Below are positions 10,738-21,765 of a stretch of DNA of 64,000 bases, piece by piece. The first letter of the stretch is position 1; the number at the start of each line of letters is the position of its first letter. This DNA comes from Pseudoneurospora amorphoporcata (lineage: Eukaryota > Ascomycota > Sordariomycetes > Sordariales > Sordariaceae), in assembly GCA_033297205.1 (NCBI GenBank), contig MU859258.1:1-64000 (forward strand), read 5' to 3'. The position numbers were made by a program, and so were the translations under genes. The notes under the pieces were generated by a model. It ran no database searches. It saw only the letters and a program-made list of their open reading frames with translations, and was not told the DNA's origin.

Positions 10738-12444
10738 GGCGGCTGTCTGGCAATTGTGTCGGCGGTCTTTTCGAAGACGGGTTATTGATTATCGCAGTCG
10801 CATGTGCTGGACTGAGACCATGATATCATGTGGCCCCCCCACCAAGTGACCAGATACAGTGGTGGTGGTGGTGGTGGTCAATGGCAATCGCAGTTGTTCG
10901 ACACGTGAGGTTATCACACAGTAGTAGGAAGTCGTCTGGTGGAAGCGCGTGTAATATTTTGTACGACCAAGGTGTTGCAGGACAGAATCTTGCCGGCGAA
11001 TCTGGATACAAGCGGCGACGGGAGTTATGTGCGGTCGGCGGCGGTGTTGAAGTCGGGGGATGAAGCGCCGGGGCGTTCGCTGTTCGTTAGTAGTGACCGA
11101 CCTTGAGACCGCGAACCGTGACGGCCAGGGGAACAGTTCAATGGTGAGTGGACTGGCGGACCGCAGGAAATGATCTGATGCGGGCCATGGCGGAAAGAAC
11201 ACCACATAGAACAAGAGGAGCGCTTGTGTTAAACTTACCTTACAATACATCGCGCCTACGCCCGTAATTCTCGTATCAGTGTAACATCTTGCCTGCCCAA
11301 GCGGTAACGTATCATGCTAACCCAATTGATCAGATTGGGCGCGGTCGAACACCTGAAGACGGGAAAGATTGGCCTGGCCAAATCTGGGCCACCACTGGCC
11401 CAAAGATTTGTTGAACGCCCAACTCCGCTCGTAGTGATACTACTTAACACACGCAAACGCTAACATGTGAAGACGACCTCATCCTATCCTCAGCGAGTCT
11501 CGTAGGGTGGATTGGAGAGTCGGCCCTGTGGCAGCTGACCGAGCGCCATAAATCAGTCTTGATAGAGTGTCCGTTCGGTTGTTGTAAAGAAAAAAGTCTT
11601 GAATGTAAATGATTTCGTCCGGCCACTTATATGGCTGTTGTCAAAGAGATTCGAAGGGGTTCTGAAGAGAGAGAAAATTAGGTAGCCTCGACAGACACAG
11701 CTTCCGAGGCTGGTGCCTGTCAAACAGGTGCACAAGATGGAAATTCTGTGGGGATTCTAGCATCAGGAACCAACCAAACAGCATGAACGACAGTCATCCC
11801 ACGGTTCATTCGGGAACCCCACACTCTTGGAATCCCCAACCTGTATGAATTGCATGCGACAGAAATGCAGCATCCCATCCCATCGGCTACATCGTTCGTT
11901 CTGCTGCTGCATCTTGTTGCTTGTGCCGTGTGCTTTTGTCGGTGAAGGTGAATGTTCTAGTGTACAACATCACAATCCAAAAATCACAAGACATATCCCA
12001 ACTGAAACCACCACCAGGCTCTGTATCACGCCAGCCTTCCCCCACAAGCAACAAACTTTCCTCCCAACAACAGTTCCGCTTCCAACGCTGCAAGGCTAAG
12101 TAGGACTTCTGCACACTTTGCGCCGCTGTAAGTCTGCTCACTAGCTGCTATTACTTGTGCTTGTGCCTTCCCGTCTTGCTTCGGAAGGCACACGTACTCT
12201 TTCTCCAAAACTAACCACTTAATCTAAACCATTGACCCAGGCTTGGATCCGACCATCCTATTACCTCCGAACCTGTCCAGCGCCCCCATCTTGGCTGCGT
12301 CATACTTCCAACCACACGCGAGGTACCGATCTTCCGCAGGGCAGACCCCGTTTTAGCGGCATCCAAAACCTCCTCCGAGTCCCACTTGCGGAATTAAAAC
12401 ATACCTCTAGGACCATTGGGTGTCTTCCCTTGGCCACCGTTGTC
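10738..12444. promoter_or_regulatory. Divergent promoter region, DUF4484 gene / acyltransferase
   Basis: The two flanking genes are transcribed away from this 1.7-kb space, so both promoters and leaders must lie here. A GGT-type microsatellite occurs at about 10859-10880. No ORF here resembles a protein family. The frame upstream of the acyltransferase ATG is open back to 12232, but that extension is not family-like and is taken as 5' UTR. No specific factor site can be claimed. Confidence 0.5.
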
Positions 12445-13444
12445 ATGGCCAGTCTTCTCTACTACCCAGTCTATTTCCTTGAAGGTTGCGTCGCCCTCAC
12501 CATCGGCCTCTACATGCTGTCTCTCGTCCTCCCCAAGGCGGCCTTTGTGGCCCGCTCGCTCGCCAGCTACCTCTCGCTGCTCCTCTGCGCCGGTCTCGGC
12601 GTCTTCACCTCCATCGCCTTCTCGTGGCTCGGCCACGGTCAGAGCGCGCAATGGGCCGTCGGCCGCTCCTTCAAGTACGTCATGGCCCTAACTACGGGCG
12701 TCCGCTTCGAGATCGAGGACCCCAAGGACATCCTCGGCAAGACCCGCCCCGCCGTCTTCATCGGCAACCACCAGACCGAGCTGGACGTGCTCATGCTGGG
12801 CGCCATGTTCCCCAAGTACTGCTCCGTGACGGCCAAGAGCTCGCTGCGCAAGACCCCCTTCCTCGGCTGGTTCATGTCTCTTTCGGGCTCCATCTTTATC
12901 GATCGCGCTAGCAAGACCGACGCGCGCGCCGCTATGGCCGGCGCCGCCAACCAGATCCAGAAAAAGCAGCAGAGCGTTTACATGTTTCCCGAGGGAACCA
13001 GGAGCTATTCCAAAGAGCCCGAGCTGTTGCCCTTCAAGAAGGGCGCTTTCCACTTGGCTGTTCAGGCTCAGGTTCCCATTGTGCCCGTTGTCGTCGCCAA
13101 CTACAGCCACATCCTCAACACGAAGGACCTGGTCTTCAACGCTGGAGTTATCCCTGTCAAGGGTAAGCGTTAACCCCCAACTACCTCTTCTTTTATTTCC
13201 GCCCCCAAGTTGTTCAGACACTAACCGCCCCATCTCCCTCATAGTTCTCGACCCCATCGACACCACCGGCCTCACCACCGCTGACGTTGACGAGCTCTGC
13301 AAGAAGACGCGCGACCTCATGCTCAAAGAGCTCATCGCCCTTACTGCCCAGGCCCGCGGCGAGTCTGTCTCCCGAGTCCCCGCGGTCGACAACTACCCGA
13401 GCGTAGCCAAGACGTCCGGAACCGACATGAAGGTTGCTGCCTAA
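12445..13444 (+). CDS. slc1: 1-acyl-sn-glycerol-3-phosphate acyltransferase (SLC1/PlsC)
   Basis: Acylates lysophosphatidic acid to phosphatidic acid, the ER step shared by phospholipid and triacylglycerol synthesis. Exons 12445-13162 and 13245-13444 give 305 residues. Two hydrophobic segments lie in residues 1-60. The catalytic NHQTELD motif (NHx4D, His109 and Asp114) is present, and FPEGTRS at 181-187 is the glycerol-phosphate binding motif. PIVPVVVANYSH is also family-typical. The intron is 82 nt with a GTAAGC donor. The second exon begins LDPIDT and ends in a short hydrophilic tail. The start ATG gives the usual family length. All key residues are intact. Confidence 0.95.
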
Positions 13445-13562
13445 ATCGGAACCACCTAGTCATATAATTTCCGGTTGTTGGCATGGTTGGAAACCTCTGC
13501 AAGGCCGAGTCCGCGAAGGGGACGGGCAAGGCGAAACTTCCATTCATAACAGGCCAGCGAAG

Positions 13563-13593
<31 letters not shown>

Positions 13594-14499
13594 CGTTTCG
13601 CTGCGCAGATGAAGCCCAGGACAGTCCAAAAAGCCGTCAGTTAGTTAGCCGCTAACAAGGCTCGACTAAACTGGGATTAGTACCTATACCCAGAAGGCGT
13701 GGGAAGAGGAAGAAGAAGAAGAGGAGGACAAAGAAAAAGAATTGGAGCCGAGCATGAATTATTTTTAGCGGATTTATCGTTCGTGGCTCCGGAACTACTA
13801 CTTGGATTTGCGGGGAGCCGGCGTTAGGAGCAGGAAAAGAAGGAGACAAGTAGGCGGAGTAGGGGAAGAAGGCGAAGAAGATATGACGAAAGGATGGTGA
13901 GGATAACGCTACGGCGCAAGAGGGAGCGAAGTGAAAGCTATGATCAGACCGGAACAAAGCTACTAGAGATAGACTAGCGCATCTTTTATATAGGATGGGA
14001 TACACTGTTACTACGTCTTGCTGCTGAGAAGAAGTAGAAGGGAAAGTTGATGGGATGGATTGAGAGAAACTGATTGGAACTCGAAAAAAGGAACGGAATA
14101 GAGATTATGATACCCCCATCCATGTTGTTGCGTCCGAACACACGGTGTTGATCGAATGGTGCGGGTGTGCGCTTGGCTTTCAATCGCTTCAATAAGAGAC
14201 AAGATACCTATGTACCTAGTACATGTACACAAAACTTCTTGTAAAAAGCCTAGCCAGCCCACCAGGCTGTCCCAACTACATGATGAAATTTTGTCTTTTC
14301 GCTGCTGTATAAGCCACTTCACCACTTTTTAGAGAGGCTATACACTTTAACTATGCTTACCGGCCAGTCAACCAACCGACCAACCGAGCGACCCATACAC
14401 ACACAACCATTCTTAAGAATAGAAACCGGTTTGGAAAAAAAAAGAAAGGTGTTAGAAAACATGAATGAAGAAGAATAACGACAAGCGAGAGAAGAGAAC
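13445..14499. other. Convergent 3' region with a 29-nt A tract
   Basis: The acyltransferase (+) and SEC63 (-) both end into this space, so it holds both terminators. A pure A run covers about 13562-13590. Purine-rich GAAGAAGAAG sequence follows near 13705-13740. No gene is recognisable. Confidence 0.5.
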
Positions 14500-16675
14500 T
14501 TAGTTTTCAGCCTCCGTATCCGTGTTGGTATCGCTCGTGTCATCGTCCTCATCATCATCCGTCCCACTTTCCTCATCCGAGTCCTCCTCGTCCTTGATAA
14601 CCCTCTGCTTTGTCGGCGCACCCTTTGCCGCGTTCATGATGCCGGCGATAGAATCTGTCGTAAGTGGTAGTGGTTAGCTTTCTGTCTTGTGCAATTCTGT
14701 ATCTCGAGGGTAAAAGGGAAAACTCACCCTCCTCAGGCTCACTAATCTCCTCCTCGACCTTCATATCCGCCGCCCGGCTCGCGTCCTCCACCACGAGCGT
14801 CACCTCCATCTTGGTGTCGAACCCGACATAGCTGTCGCACACGACATGCATAACGAACGTGTAATGGCCGGCCTGTGGGGGTGCTTGGAACTGCGCCTTG
14901 AGTGTCTGCATGGCGAACGTGGGCGTCTTGCCGTCCGACTCGTAAATGGGCCTGTCGAAGCTGACGAAAGTGAAGGGAGGCACGGCCACGCGCCCTTGCT
15001 TGGAATCCGTGAGGAAGACGTGCCACCTGGGGCTGTGGTCGCGGGCAAAGTAAGGGGAAGAAGCAAGCGGCGGGTAAACGTCCTCGCTTTCGGCGGTCTC
15101 CTCGTAGATGGGCTTGCCCTTCTCGTCCTTGCCGACAAGCTTCTTGGTCTTCTTGCGGCCGAGGATAGCGTCGAGGTCGTCTTCGGCGGGGTCAATGTCC
15201 TCAAGATCAATAGGGGTGACGTCGGGAACCTTCTCACTCCCGGGTGGGACGAAGCGGCCCTTGACAACGAGCGTGACCAGGGAAGAGGGGATGATGAACT
15301 TCTCGCCCGTGACCTTGAAGAAAGCCTTGGCGACGCGGAGGTAGGGGAGCTGCTTGGCATAGGCGATAGATTCCTTGTACTGAGCATCGGTCAAGAGGCC
15401 CTTTCCAACAACGAGGCTACGGCGCTTAGCGTCGGGCTGATCCATGAACGCCTGGACAGTGGTGTGGACACGGGAGTCACCCTCAACAGCTTCAACGATG
15501 GTCGAGTTGAAGTGCGGGAGCTGGTATAGAGGAGAAGCCTTGGGCGGGATGGCCTGGATGAGGCGCTGACTGGCGAAGTACGAGGCGAGGAGGGGAGTGG
15601 TGTTCATGTAGGCGAGGGCGATAGCGTTGAAGGACTTGTTCAGAGCATGGGCAATGGGCGCGACCTGGAACTTGGCCTTTTCGAGAGAAGCATCACCGAG
15701 TTCAATGCGCCCGAGGTAAGCCCAGAGAAGGGCAAGAGCCTTTCTCCGGGGGCCGCTCTCAACGTCCTCGAGCTTTTTCTTCTCCTTGGGCGGAAGTTCG
15801 TCGGAAGCCATGACCTTGGACTCGATCTTAGAGAGACCAGCATCTGCCTTGTCACCCTTGAACAGGTCTTCGAATTCCTGGCCGCTGCTGAGAGCGGCTA
15901 CCACACCACCCTCGTCAATGTTGTCCTGGTACTCCTTAAACAAACGGTTGGCGCTCTCCATGAGAACGCCCTCCTTGGAGCGTCGCAATGTGCCATACCA
16001 CCAAGAGCCGACCAAATAAGGGAGGAGAACACCAAACAGGGCGAAGTAGATCAGGACAATGTACTTGCCATTGCCATCGGAGACAATGGCCTTGGGAAGG
16101 GCAATGTTGATGCTAAAACCTTGCTTGCCATCGGGGTTGCCGAACTGGATAAAGTTGTTGCGCACATCCTCATCCGTCAGCGCCTGGTATGCCTTGGAGA
16201 TCTCGACGTAGCGGCGGTTCAGGTCGTCGATGGTCTCGTTCTTGGCGGCGTCGGGGCGGGCCTTGTCGGGGTGGAACTTGAGGGAGAGCATCTTGTACGT
16301 CTTCTTGATCTGCTTCTCGGTGGCGCTCTCGGAGATGCCGAGAATATCATACGGGTTCCAGAGATTTTGTACGGGGGCATCGGTGATCTTGATGAGGTAG
16401 AGCATGTAACCCATGACGGCCCATCCGGCGATGACGAGGGCGATCAGCCATGGCTTGCTACCGTCCTTGCGCTTCTCCGACTTGCGTAGCGTGTCGACTA
16501 CCGACGACTGGTCATGCTTGTAGTCTGTGTGAATGCGCTTAAGGGCAGCGGCCGGGTCGTTTCGCGACGATTTTATTAGCGAGTATGTGATGGGCACGGT
16601 GACGATGGACGTGAGGGTGAACACGAAGAAGGGCCAGAGGTGACCCTCCTCGTCGTAGGCGTAATCAGTACTCAT
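14500..16675 (-). CDS. sec63: SEC63, ER translocon J-protein
   Basis: Membrane J-protein of the ER that recruits BiP/Kar2 to the Sec61 channel for post-translational translocation. Exons 16675-14728 and 14654-14500 give 700 residues. Transmembrane segments lie at about 14-35, 76-96 and 208-232. The lumenal J domain between TM2 and TM3 carries YDILGI and the HPD motif (135-137). The Sec63/Brl domain follows, with PPFTFVSFDRPIY near its end. The second exon adds an acidic C-terminal tail (KDEEDSDEESGTDDDEDDD), as in yeast Sec63, where that tail binds Sec62. Without splicing the frame would give a wrong basic tail. The donor is GTGAGT and the intron is 73 nt. Confidence 0.96.
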
Positions 16676-17820
16676 CGTGAGTACCTATCGTGGCGAGAGG
16701 CTGCTGCTCTCTGCGGTGGTGGTGGTGATGGTGAACGGTTAGGCTGCGGTCCCCGTTAAAAGATGTCGAGGACAAGTTGCAGCTAGGAAGAGGCCGAGCA
16801 AGGCGCTTTTGTTGGAGCTGCCGCGGGGATCCTCTTGTCTACCTCTAGGCCAGCGTAGTAGTGGACCGTGGGAGAAAGGAGTGGAAGTTGTTCCCAGTTC
16901 GGTTTGCTGAAGATGGTTGGGAACAAAGGTGGTGCGACTGTGTCTAAGCAATCATTGAGGTGTGGCGGCTTCCACAGGGTTCGTTGCTTTGGACAGATGG
17001 GTACTTGTTGGATTGGTGATTGGGGGGATGTTGTCAAGTTGTCTTTCTGCGCATGGCGGATTGGCACCTGCGGATCGGGGACTCTGGCACCGAATGTGAA
17101 TCGTGGCCTCCAAATTTCGGGCAGGGGGCCCAAGCTCCCCGCTAGCCGCTACGTACCTCCATCCGTACCTGCCCCTTCGGCTCGACTGCCACGGTTCCTT
17201 GTCCTCCATTCTGACCCCAGAACGGACACGCGAGATCTTGTTAGTGGCTTTGTGAACCAATCACGGCATTGAACTCGCCTCATCTTGTGTTGGTCTCATG
17301 TCGCCTTAGATCCGAACAGATCTTGGTTTGTTTCCCTTTTTTTTCTCTCCCTGGATGAATCTCGCCTCCAGGTTTGATCAGAGGCTTTTCAAGAAAATGG
17401 TCACTTATCATTCGCACCCATCAAGAGATGGACCTTGGTGGCTCTCAAGAACTTGGAGAGATGCACAGGTAAAAAAGATGGCAACTATACCAGAGATATT
17501 CTAAGCAGAAGCAATGAATGCTATGTGGGGAATAACCTGTATTCGAAGCTTATTCAAAAGCTTAATGGTATTGTCTAGACCCATAAATTGGGATTCAAAA
17601 GCCGTTATCATAACAAATTCTGATACTATGTAGACAGGTGTCACAGTGTGAGCCATTGTTTCTCTCCGCCTGGTACCACAAACGTTCGGGTCCTTCCGAA
17701 TGCTGGACATCGTTGAAACAAGGTTGATATCGCAAGACGGAAGCCGCAAAACGCAGTGAAAAATTATGTAGACTGACACTGGGGATTACCATGGGGTTGT
17801 CTATTATGACACGGCACACT
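16676..17820. other. Region upstream of SEC63, no gene seen
   Basis: This should hold the SEC63 promoter. Open frames on both strands near 16783-17272 overlap one another and match no family. The stretch ends at the target duplication of the MITE. Confidence 0.45.
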
Positions 17821-17828
17821 TTAAAGTT

Positions 17829-18261
17829 GAGCTTGACTTCCCGCACCGTCCCTTTTGACTTAATGTACCCGGCCCTTTTTGACTTGATGTACCGCCATGA
17901 CAGCTGATATAGGTAGTTTTCAATCGTTTTTTTATGAATTTCGGTATTTTCAATTTTTCGGGTATGACGGTACGCTAGGTTAACCGCGGTATACTAAATC
18001 GATCGCTATCGCGGTCACAGTCGCTGTTACGGTCGCTGTCGCAGTCGCTATCGCGGTCGCTATCGCTGACGATGGCGGTATGGAAGCTAGAGGTAAGTTG
18101 TGTTGTAAATATCGCTTGCGAAATTACGGATTGATTTTACAATACAAAACGAGGTGCTTTACATGTCAGCTGACATTCAGCTGTCGGGTGGAGTAAGTGC
18201 GGTACATCAAGTCAAAAAAGGGTACGCGAGGACATTAGGGACGGTGCGGGAAGTTAAGCTC
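17829..18261. mobile_element. hAT-like MITE, 433 bp, with 8-bp target duplication
   Basis: The identical octamer TTAAAGTT stands directly outside both ends (17821-17828 and 18262-18269). The termini are inverted repeats: GAGCTTGACTTCCCGCACC on the left against GAGCTTAACTTCCCGCACC read inward from the right, one G/A difference, continuing through CGTCCCT. Subterminal copies of a TTTTGACTT(G/A)ATGTACC motif follow: two direct on the left (17851-17869, 17874-17893) and one inverted on the right (18201-18221). There is no transposase gene. Eight-base duplications are characteristic of hAT elements, so this is probably a non-autonomous hAT derivative. The interior has a GTCGCT/ATCGCG hexamer array. 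Confidence 0.85.
18001..18070. repeat. Degenerate hexanucleotide array inside the MITE
   Basis: About eleven consecutive six-base units alternate between variants such as ATCGCG, GTCGCT, GTTACG and GTCGCA across 70 bp. All share a TCGC-like core. It lies wholly within the 433-bp element and is not coding. Confidence 0.75.
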
Positions 18262-18269
18262 TTAAAGTT

Positions 18270-18915
18270 CGGGTATAGATGTCGAAATCTTTTGTAGGAC
18301 AGTTGCGATATGGCTGGGTGCCTTTGGTACTGAAAACTGGAGCGAAAGCGAGAGGCCACGATGTATTCGCTGGTGTTTCAAGTTTCTATCCTAAATATTC
18401 TAGGTTTTTCCTGTTTTGTCGTCTAACAAACCCAATGAATCCAAACTCCCCGGGGTATACGTTAGACTTTCTATCTGAGATTGTAAGTCTATTGTGTAAC
18501 CAGTGGTGTCATAAGTAAACCTGTGATATCAACCGAACCCGGACACACACAACGCCGCTCTCTTTTATTTTCACCTCAAAATGCCGGAAAATGGTCAGCA
18601 TGTAGGTAGTGCATAGATGTGGTGGCTGACAGTCCAAATGGTCATGACAGAGATGGTGGAGACGATAACAAGATAGTGACGGATGACGAAGGGTAAGCGT
18701 GGCGCAACTTTCGGGGGAAGGTGTATGTGAGGTTATGAACCAATGAAAGAAGTCTATGCCTTGCCCAATACGTAAAAGAAAACATCCGAGTCTTTTTTTT
18801 TTCTGCTCCTCCGCTTCTTACACACTCAGGGTTATCTTCCGGAATCTGCCCGAGCCAAGGGTTTACATACTCCAGACACGTCTAGCCACTTCCTGACCGA
18901 GACGTCCAAAGTACG
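18270..18915. other. Intergenic, no gene seen
   Basis: Between the MITE and the end of the open frame behind the TPR-J gene. A 79-codon open frame at 18279-18518 has no family resemblance and is not called. A T-run lies at about 18792-18801. Confidence 0.45.
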
Positions 18916-19215
18916 CTAGGCGCGTCTGACGGCAGCCACGAGTTTTCTGAACAGCCCTAGGCATATGTACCAGACAACGAGCAAAATCAAGAGATGGGGA
19001 GGTAAAAGCACAACGGCAGCGACCAGCCAGATAATCCATGATCTAAGCCATGCCACTCGGCTGTCGAACTCGTTGCCTGCTTTTCCTTTTCCCCAAGCTC
19101 TGTGGGTCCGGTTTTGCTCGTCTTCATGCACGGCAGCGTCTTCTTCGGAAAGATACCCCTGATCATCATCATCATCATCGGAGTGATCCTCGTGCTCATT
19201 AGCACCTTGGGGTTG
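18916..19215 (-). other. In-frame 99-codon extension past the TPR-J stop (transmembrane tail)
   Basis: Directly after the TGA at 19218-19216 the same frame stays open for 99 sense codons to a TAG at 18918-18916. It contains no Met, so it cannot be a free-standing ATG-started gene in this frame. The predicted peptide has an acidic stretch of six Asp plus several Glu, then a basic linker. A hydrophobic span of about 30 residues follows (SWIIWLVAAVVLLPP, then LLILLVVWYICLGLF), with a basic end. It would anchor the co-chaperone in a membrane if translated by stop-codon readthrough (context CAA TGA CAA) or joined by alternative splicing. A chance open frame is possible. Confidence 0.4.
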
Positions 19216-21765
19216 TCATTGGTAGTGGAAGCCGCCGCCGCCGAAACCTCCCCTGCCGCGGGAGCGACCGCCTCCAGGGAAGCCGCCGCCGCCGCCGAAG
19301 CCGCCGAAGCCACCACCACCGAATCCATGGCCACCCTGACCACCCATCATCTGGATAATGATCTCAGGGTCAATACCACCCATGCCACCACCCATACCAC
19401 CGCCAAACATATCAGATGGGTCCACTAGGTCGTCACCACTATCGTACCTAGCGCGCTTCCTGTTCGGGGCGTTAGCAAAACATCACACCTTAACCCACAA
19501 AGTGGGGTGGGGGGACTTACTGAGGGTCACTAAGCGTCTCATAAGCTTCACTAATATCCTTGAATCTGGCTTCGGCAGAGGCATCGCCGGGGTTCTTGTC
19601 GGGATGGTGGACGATGGCCAGCTTACGGTAAGCCTTCTTGATCTGGGTGTCATCGGCGTTCTTGTCGATCCCAAGAATCTTGTAGTAGTCTTTCCTCTGT
19701 GACTTCTTGAGCTCAAGCTCGGCCCGCTTGACTTCCTGAGCAATGGTCCTGTCCTCAGGCTCGAGCTCCTGAAGTGCCTTCCACTCCTTAACACAGTCCT
19801 CCCACCTCTCGGCCAAGCCAAGCGCGTTGGCCTTGGTCTTGCGGGCCTTGAGGTAAGAAGGGTCGAGGCTGATAGCTCTTTCGCAGTCGGCAATAGCCTC
19901 GTCGAACTGCTTCAGCTTGGTGTAGCACAAGGCGCGGTTCTGAAGAATCTTGGAATTGGTGCCCTTGTTTGCCGGGTCAATCTCCAACGCCGCAGTGTAC
20001 TTTTCCAGGGCGTTTTGCCAACGGCCAGCCTTGTACTCGTCGTTACCTTCTCCCTTCATGCGGTCCAACCTCTGAACGGTACGCAACCATTTGATAGCAT
20101 CCTTGAAGTCGGGGTCGCAGCTGAGCGCCTTACGGAAGTGCTGAACCGCCTTATCGTTCTCACCGGAAGCATAAAGCGCGCGGCCACGAATCACGAGGGC
20201 CTCGGGGTCCTGGCTGTTGTTCCTGAGAAGGGACATGGCAATGTTCTGAGCCTCGCCAAGAGAGTTGACATCACCCAGCCTCAGAAGGGCCTCGCCACGC
20301 ATCAGAACCCACTTTCTGGGCCTGGTAGCACCGATGCCCAAGAGCCTTTCAGCCCTGTCGAGGGGGTGCAGAACCATGGAAGCGGCGGTGCCCTCCTGGA
20401 GAGCCTTCTGGGCGGCCTCGATGTAGTGCAACATTTCCCTAGCGGGAGCCATGTCCTTTGCCGAAGGAGCGGGTTGGATGCGGCCGAAAGTGGCGATGGC
20501 CTCTTCGGGTCTACCGAGACTGGTGTAGATACGGGCCAGACGCAACAGGATCTTGGGGTTGTTCGGTTCAAGCTCCGCTGCCCGAGAGCAGTCCTCGAGA
20601 GCATCCTTGTACTTGCCGGCGGACATATAGGCTGCCGCACGGTTTCCTAGATATGTCGAGGATTCGGGCTGCAAGACAATGGCTGTAGATTCATGCCCAA
20701 GTTAGTTTCTGCCTCAAAATTGTCTTCTTGTTCGAACCTGGCCTCCTTCTCACCCTTGGTATAGTACGCAATCGCTTGAGTATAATCCTTTGCCTTGAAG
20801 AACTTGTTGCCCTCATTCTTGAAGCCCTCTGCCTGCTCGGCAGGGTTCTGCACGGGGGTAGTGGGCTGCGAGCGATGGGGAGGAGGGGTAGGAACATCGC
20901 CGTCATTGTTCTGAGCAGCATCGGCACCGTTGGACACAGGGATGGTAAAGGTGTTTCCGTGTGCGGGCGGTGTGGGCTTGCGCTGTGCTTGCTGGTCCTG
21001 CGGTTGCTGCTTGTGCGGCGGCGGTGGCGGCGAGGCTGCGGAAGCCGCGCCGTTCTCCTTGTTGTCGAACTCCATTGAATCTCGAACACTGAAGCCGGAT
21101 AGTTCAGAAAAGCGTTTGCGCTGCTCGGGGGGCAGGTTCAACGGGTGGATGTCGGTATCGACCTTTTTTCGGCGAAAAGACGTTGACCTGGAACGGCTGT
21201 CAGACGCAGCGGCGGAATCAACTGGATGGCGGCCGAAACTGCTGCGGGAACTGGTCGAGGAGCGCGGCTGATGCGACGACGACGACGAGTGTTTTGTGGA
21301 ATCGCGCGCACTCGCAGATCTTGAAGTTGAGCCCGACGGTGGTGTTGCGGGAAGAGTGTGGTGCGGAGGTGGTGTCGGGGGAGATTGGTCCCGACGTGGT
21401 TGACTACTATCCGATCTGTGAGTTTTTTTGGCGGACGGCGTGCGGGTGCCCGAGGGGGACGAAAAAACGGGCTTGGTGGGGGACAATCGGTGTTGCTGCG
21501 ACTGCGGCGGCTGCTGCTGCTTCTGCGTGTGGTGCGTGTGCTGTCCGGGCGTCTGCGCGGGCGGCTTTGGAGACTTTGGAGGCGGCGGCGGCGGCGACTG
21601 TGAGTGCGAATGCCCGTGCCTTTGGTGCGAGTGTGAGTTGTAGGGGCTTCCTGGACCTGAAGCGCCAGAGGGCTGCGTCGACTCGTAGCGTTCGGCGCGC
21701 GTATCCGCGTCCACTCTGTCCGTGGAGATGGAGCTTTTGGACGATTTCTTGCTGAAAAACCTCAT
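19216..21765 (-). CDS. TPR and J-domain co-chaperone (DNAJC7 type)
   Basis: Three exons (21765-20754, 20682-19521, 19459-19216) encode 805 residues. The first about 300 residues are low-complexity, rich in Ser, Pro, His and Gln. A run of tetratricopeptide repeats starts near residue 312 (AEGFKNEGNKFFKAKDYTQA). A J domain lies near 667-725 with YYKILGI and HPDK. The tail KRARYDSGDDL followed by a Gly/Phe-rich segment ending GGFHYQ matches the end of human DNAJC7, so the TGA at 19218-19216 is the normal stop. Such proteins pass clients between Hsp70 and Hsp90. Introns of 71 and 61 nt have GTGAGA and GTAAGT donors. The frame is open past the stop (separate entry). Confidence 0.92.

Noticed and set aside
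10859..10880. GGT repeat as a possible coding Gly/His run
   Set aside because: Frames around it are short and lie in a divergent promoter; treated as a microsatellite.
14641..14727. Reading SEC63 through to 14573 without splicing
   Set aside because: It gives a basic Arg/Tyr-rich tail unlike the family; splicing restores the acidic tail expected for Sec63.
18987..19343. 118-codon minus-strand frame overlapping the TPR-J 3' end
   Set aside because: Shadow frame of the Gly-rich exon and the extension; the same-frame extension is the more convincing reading.
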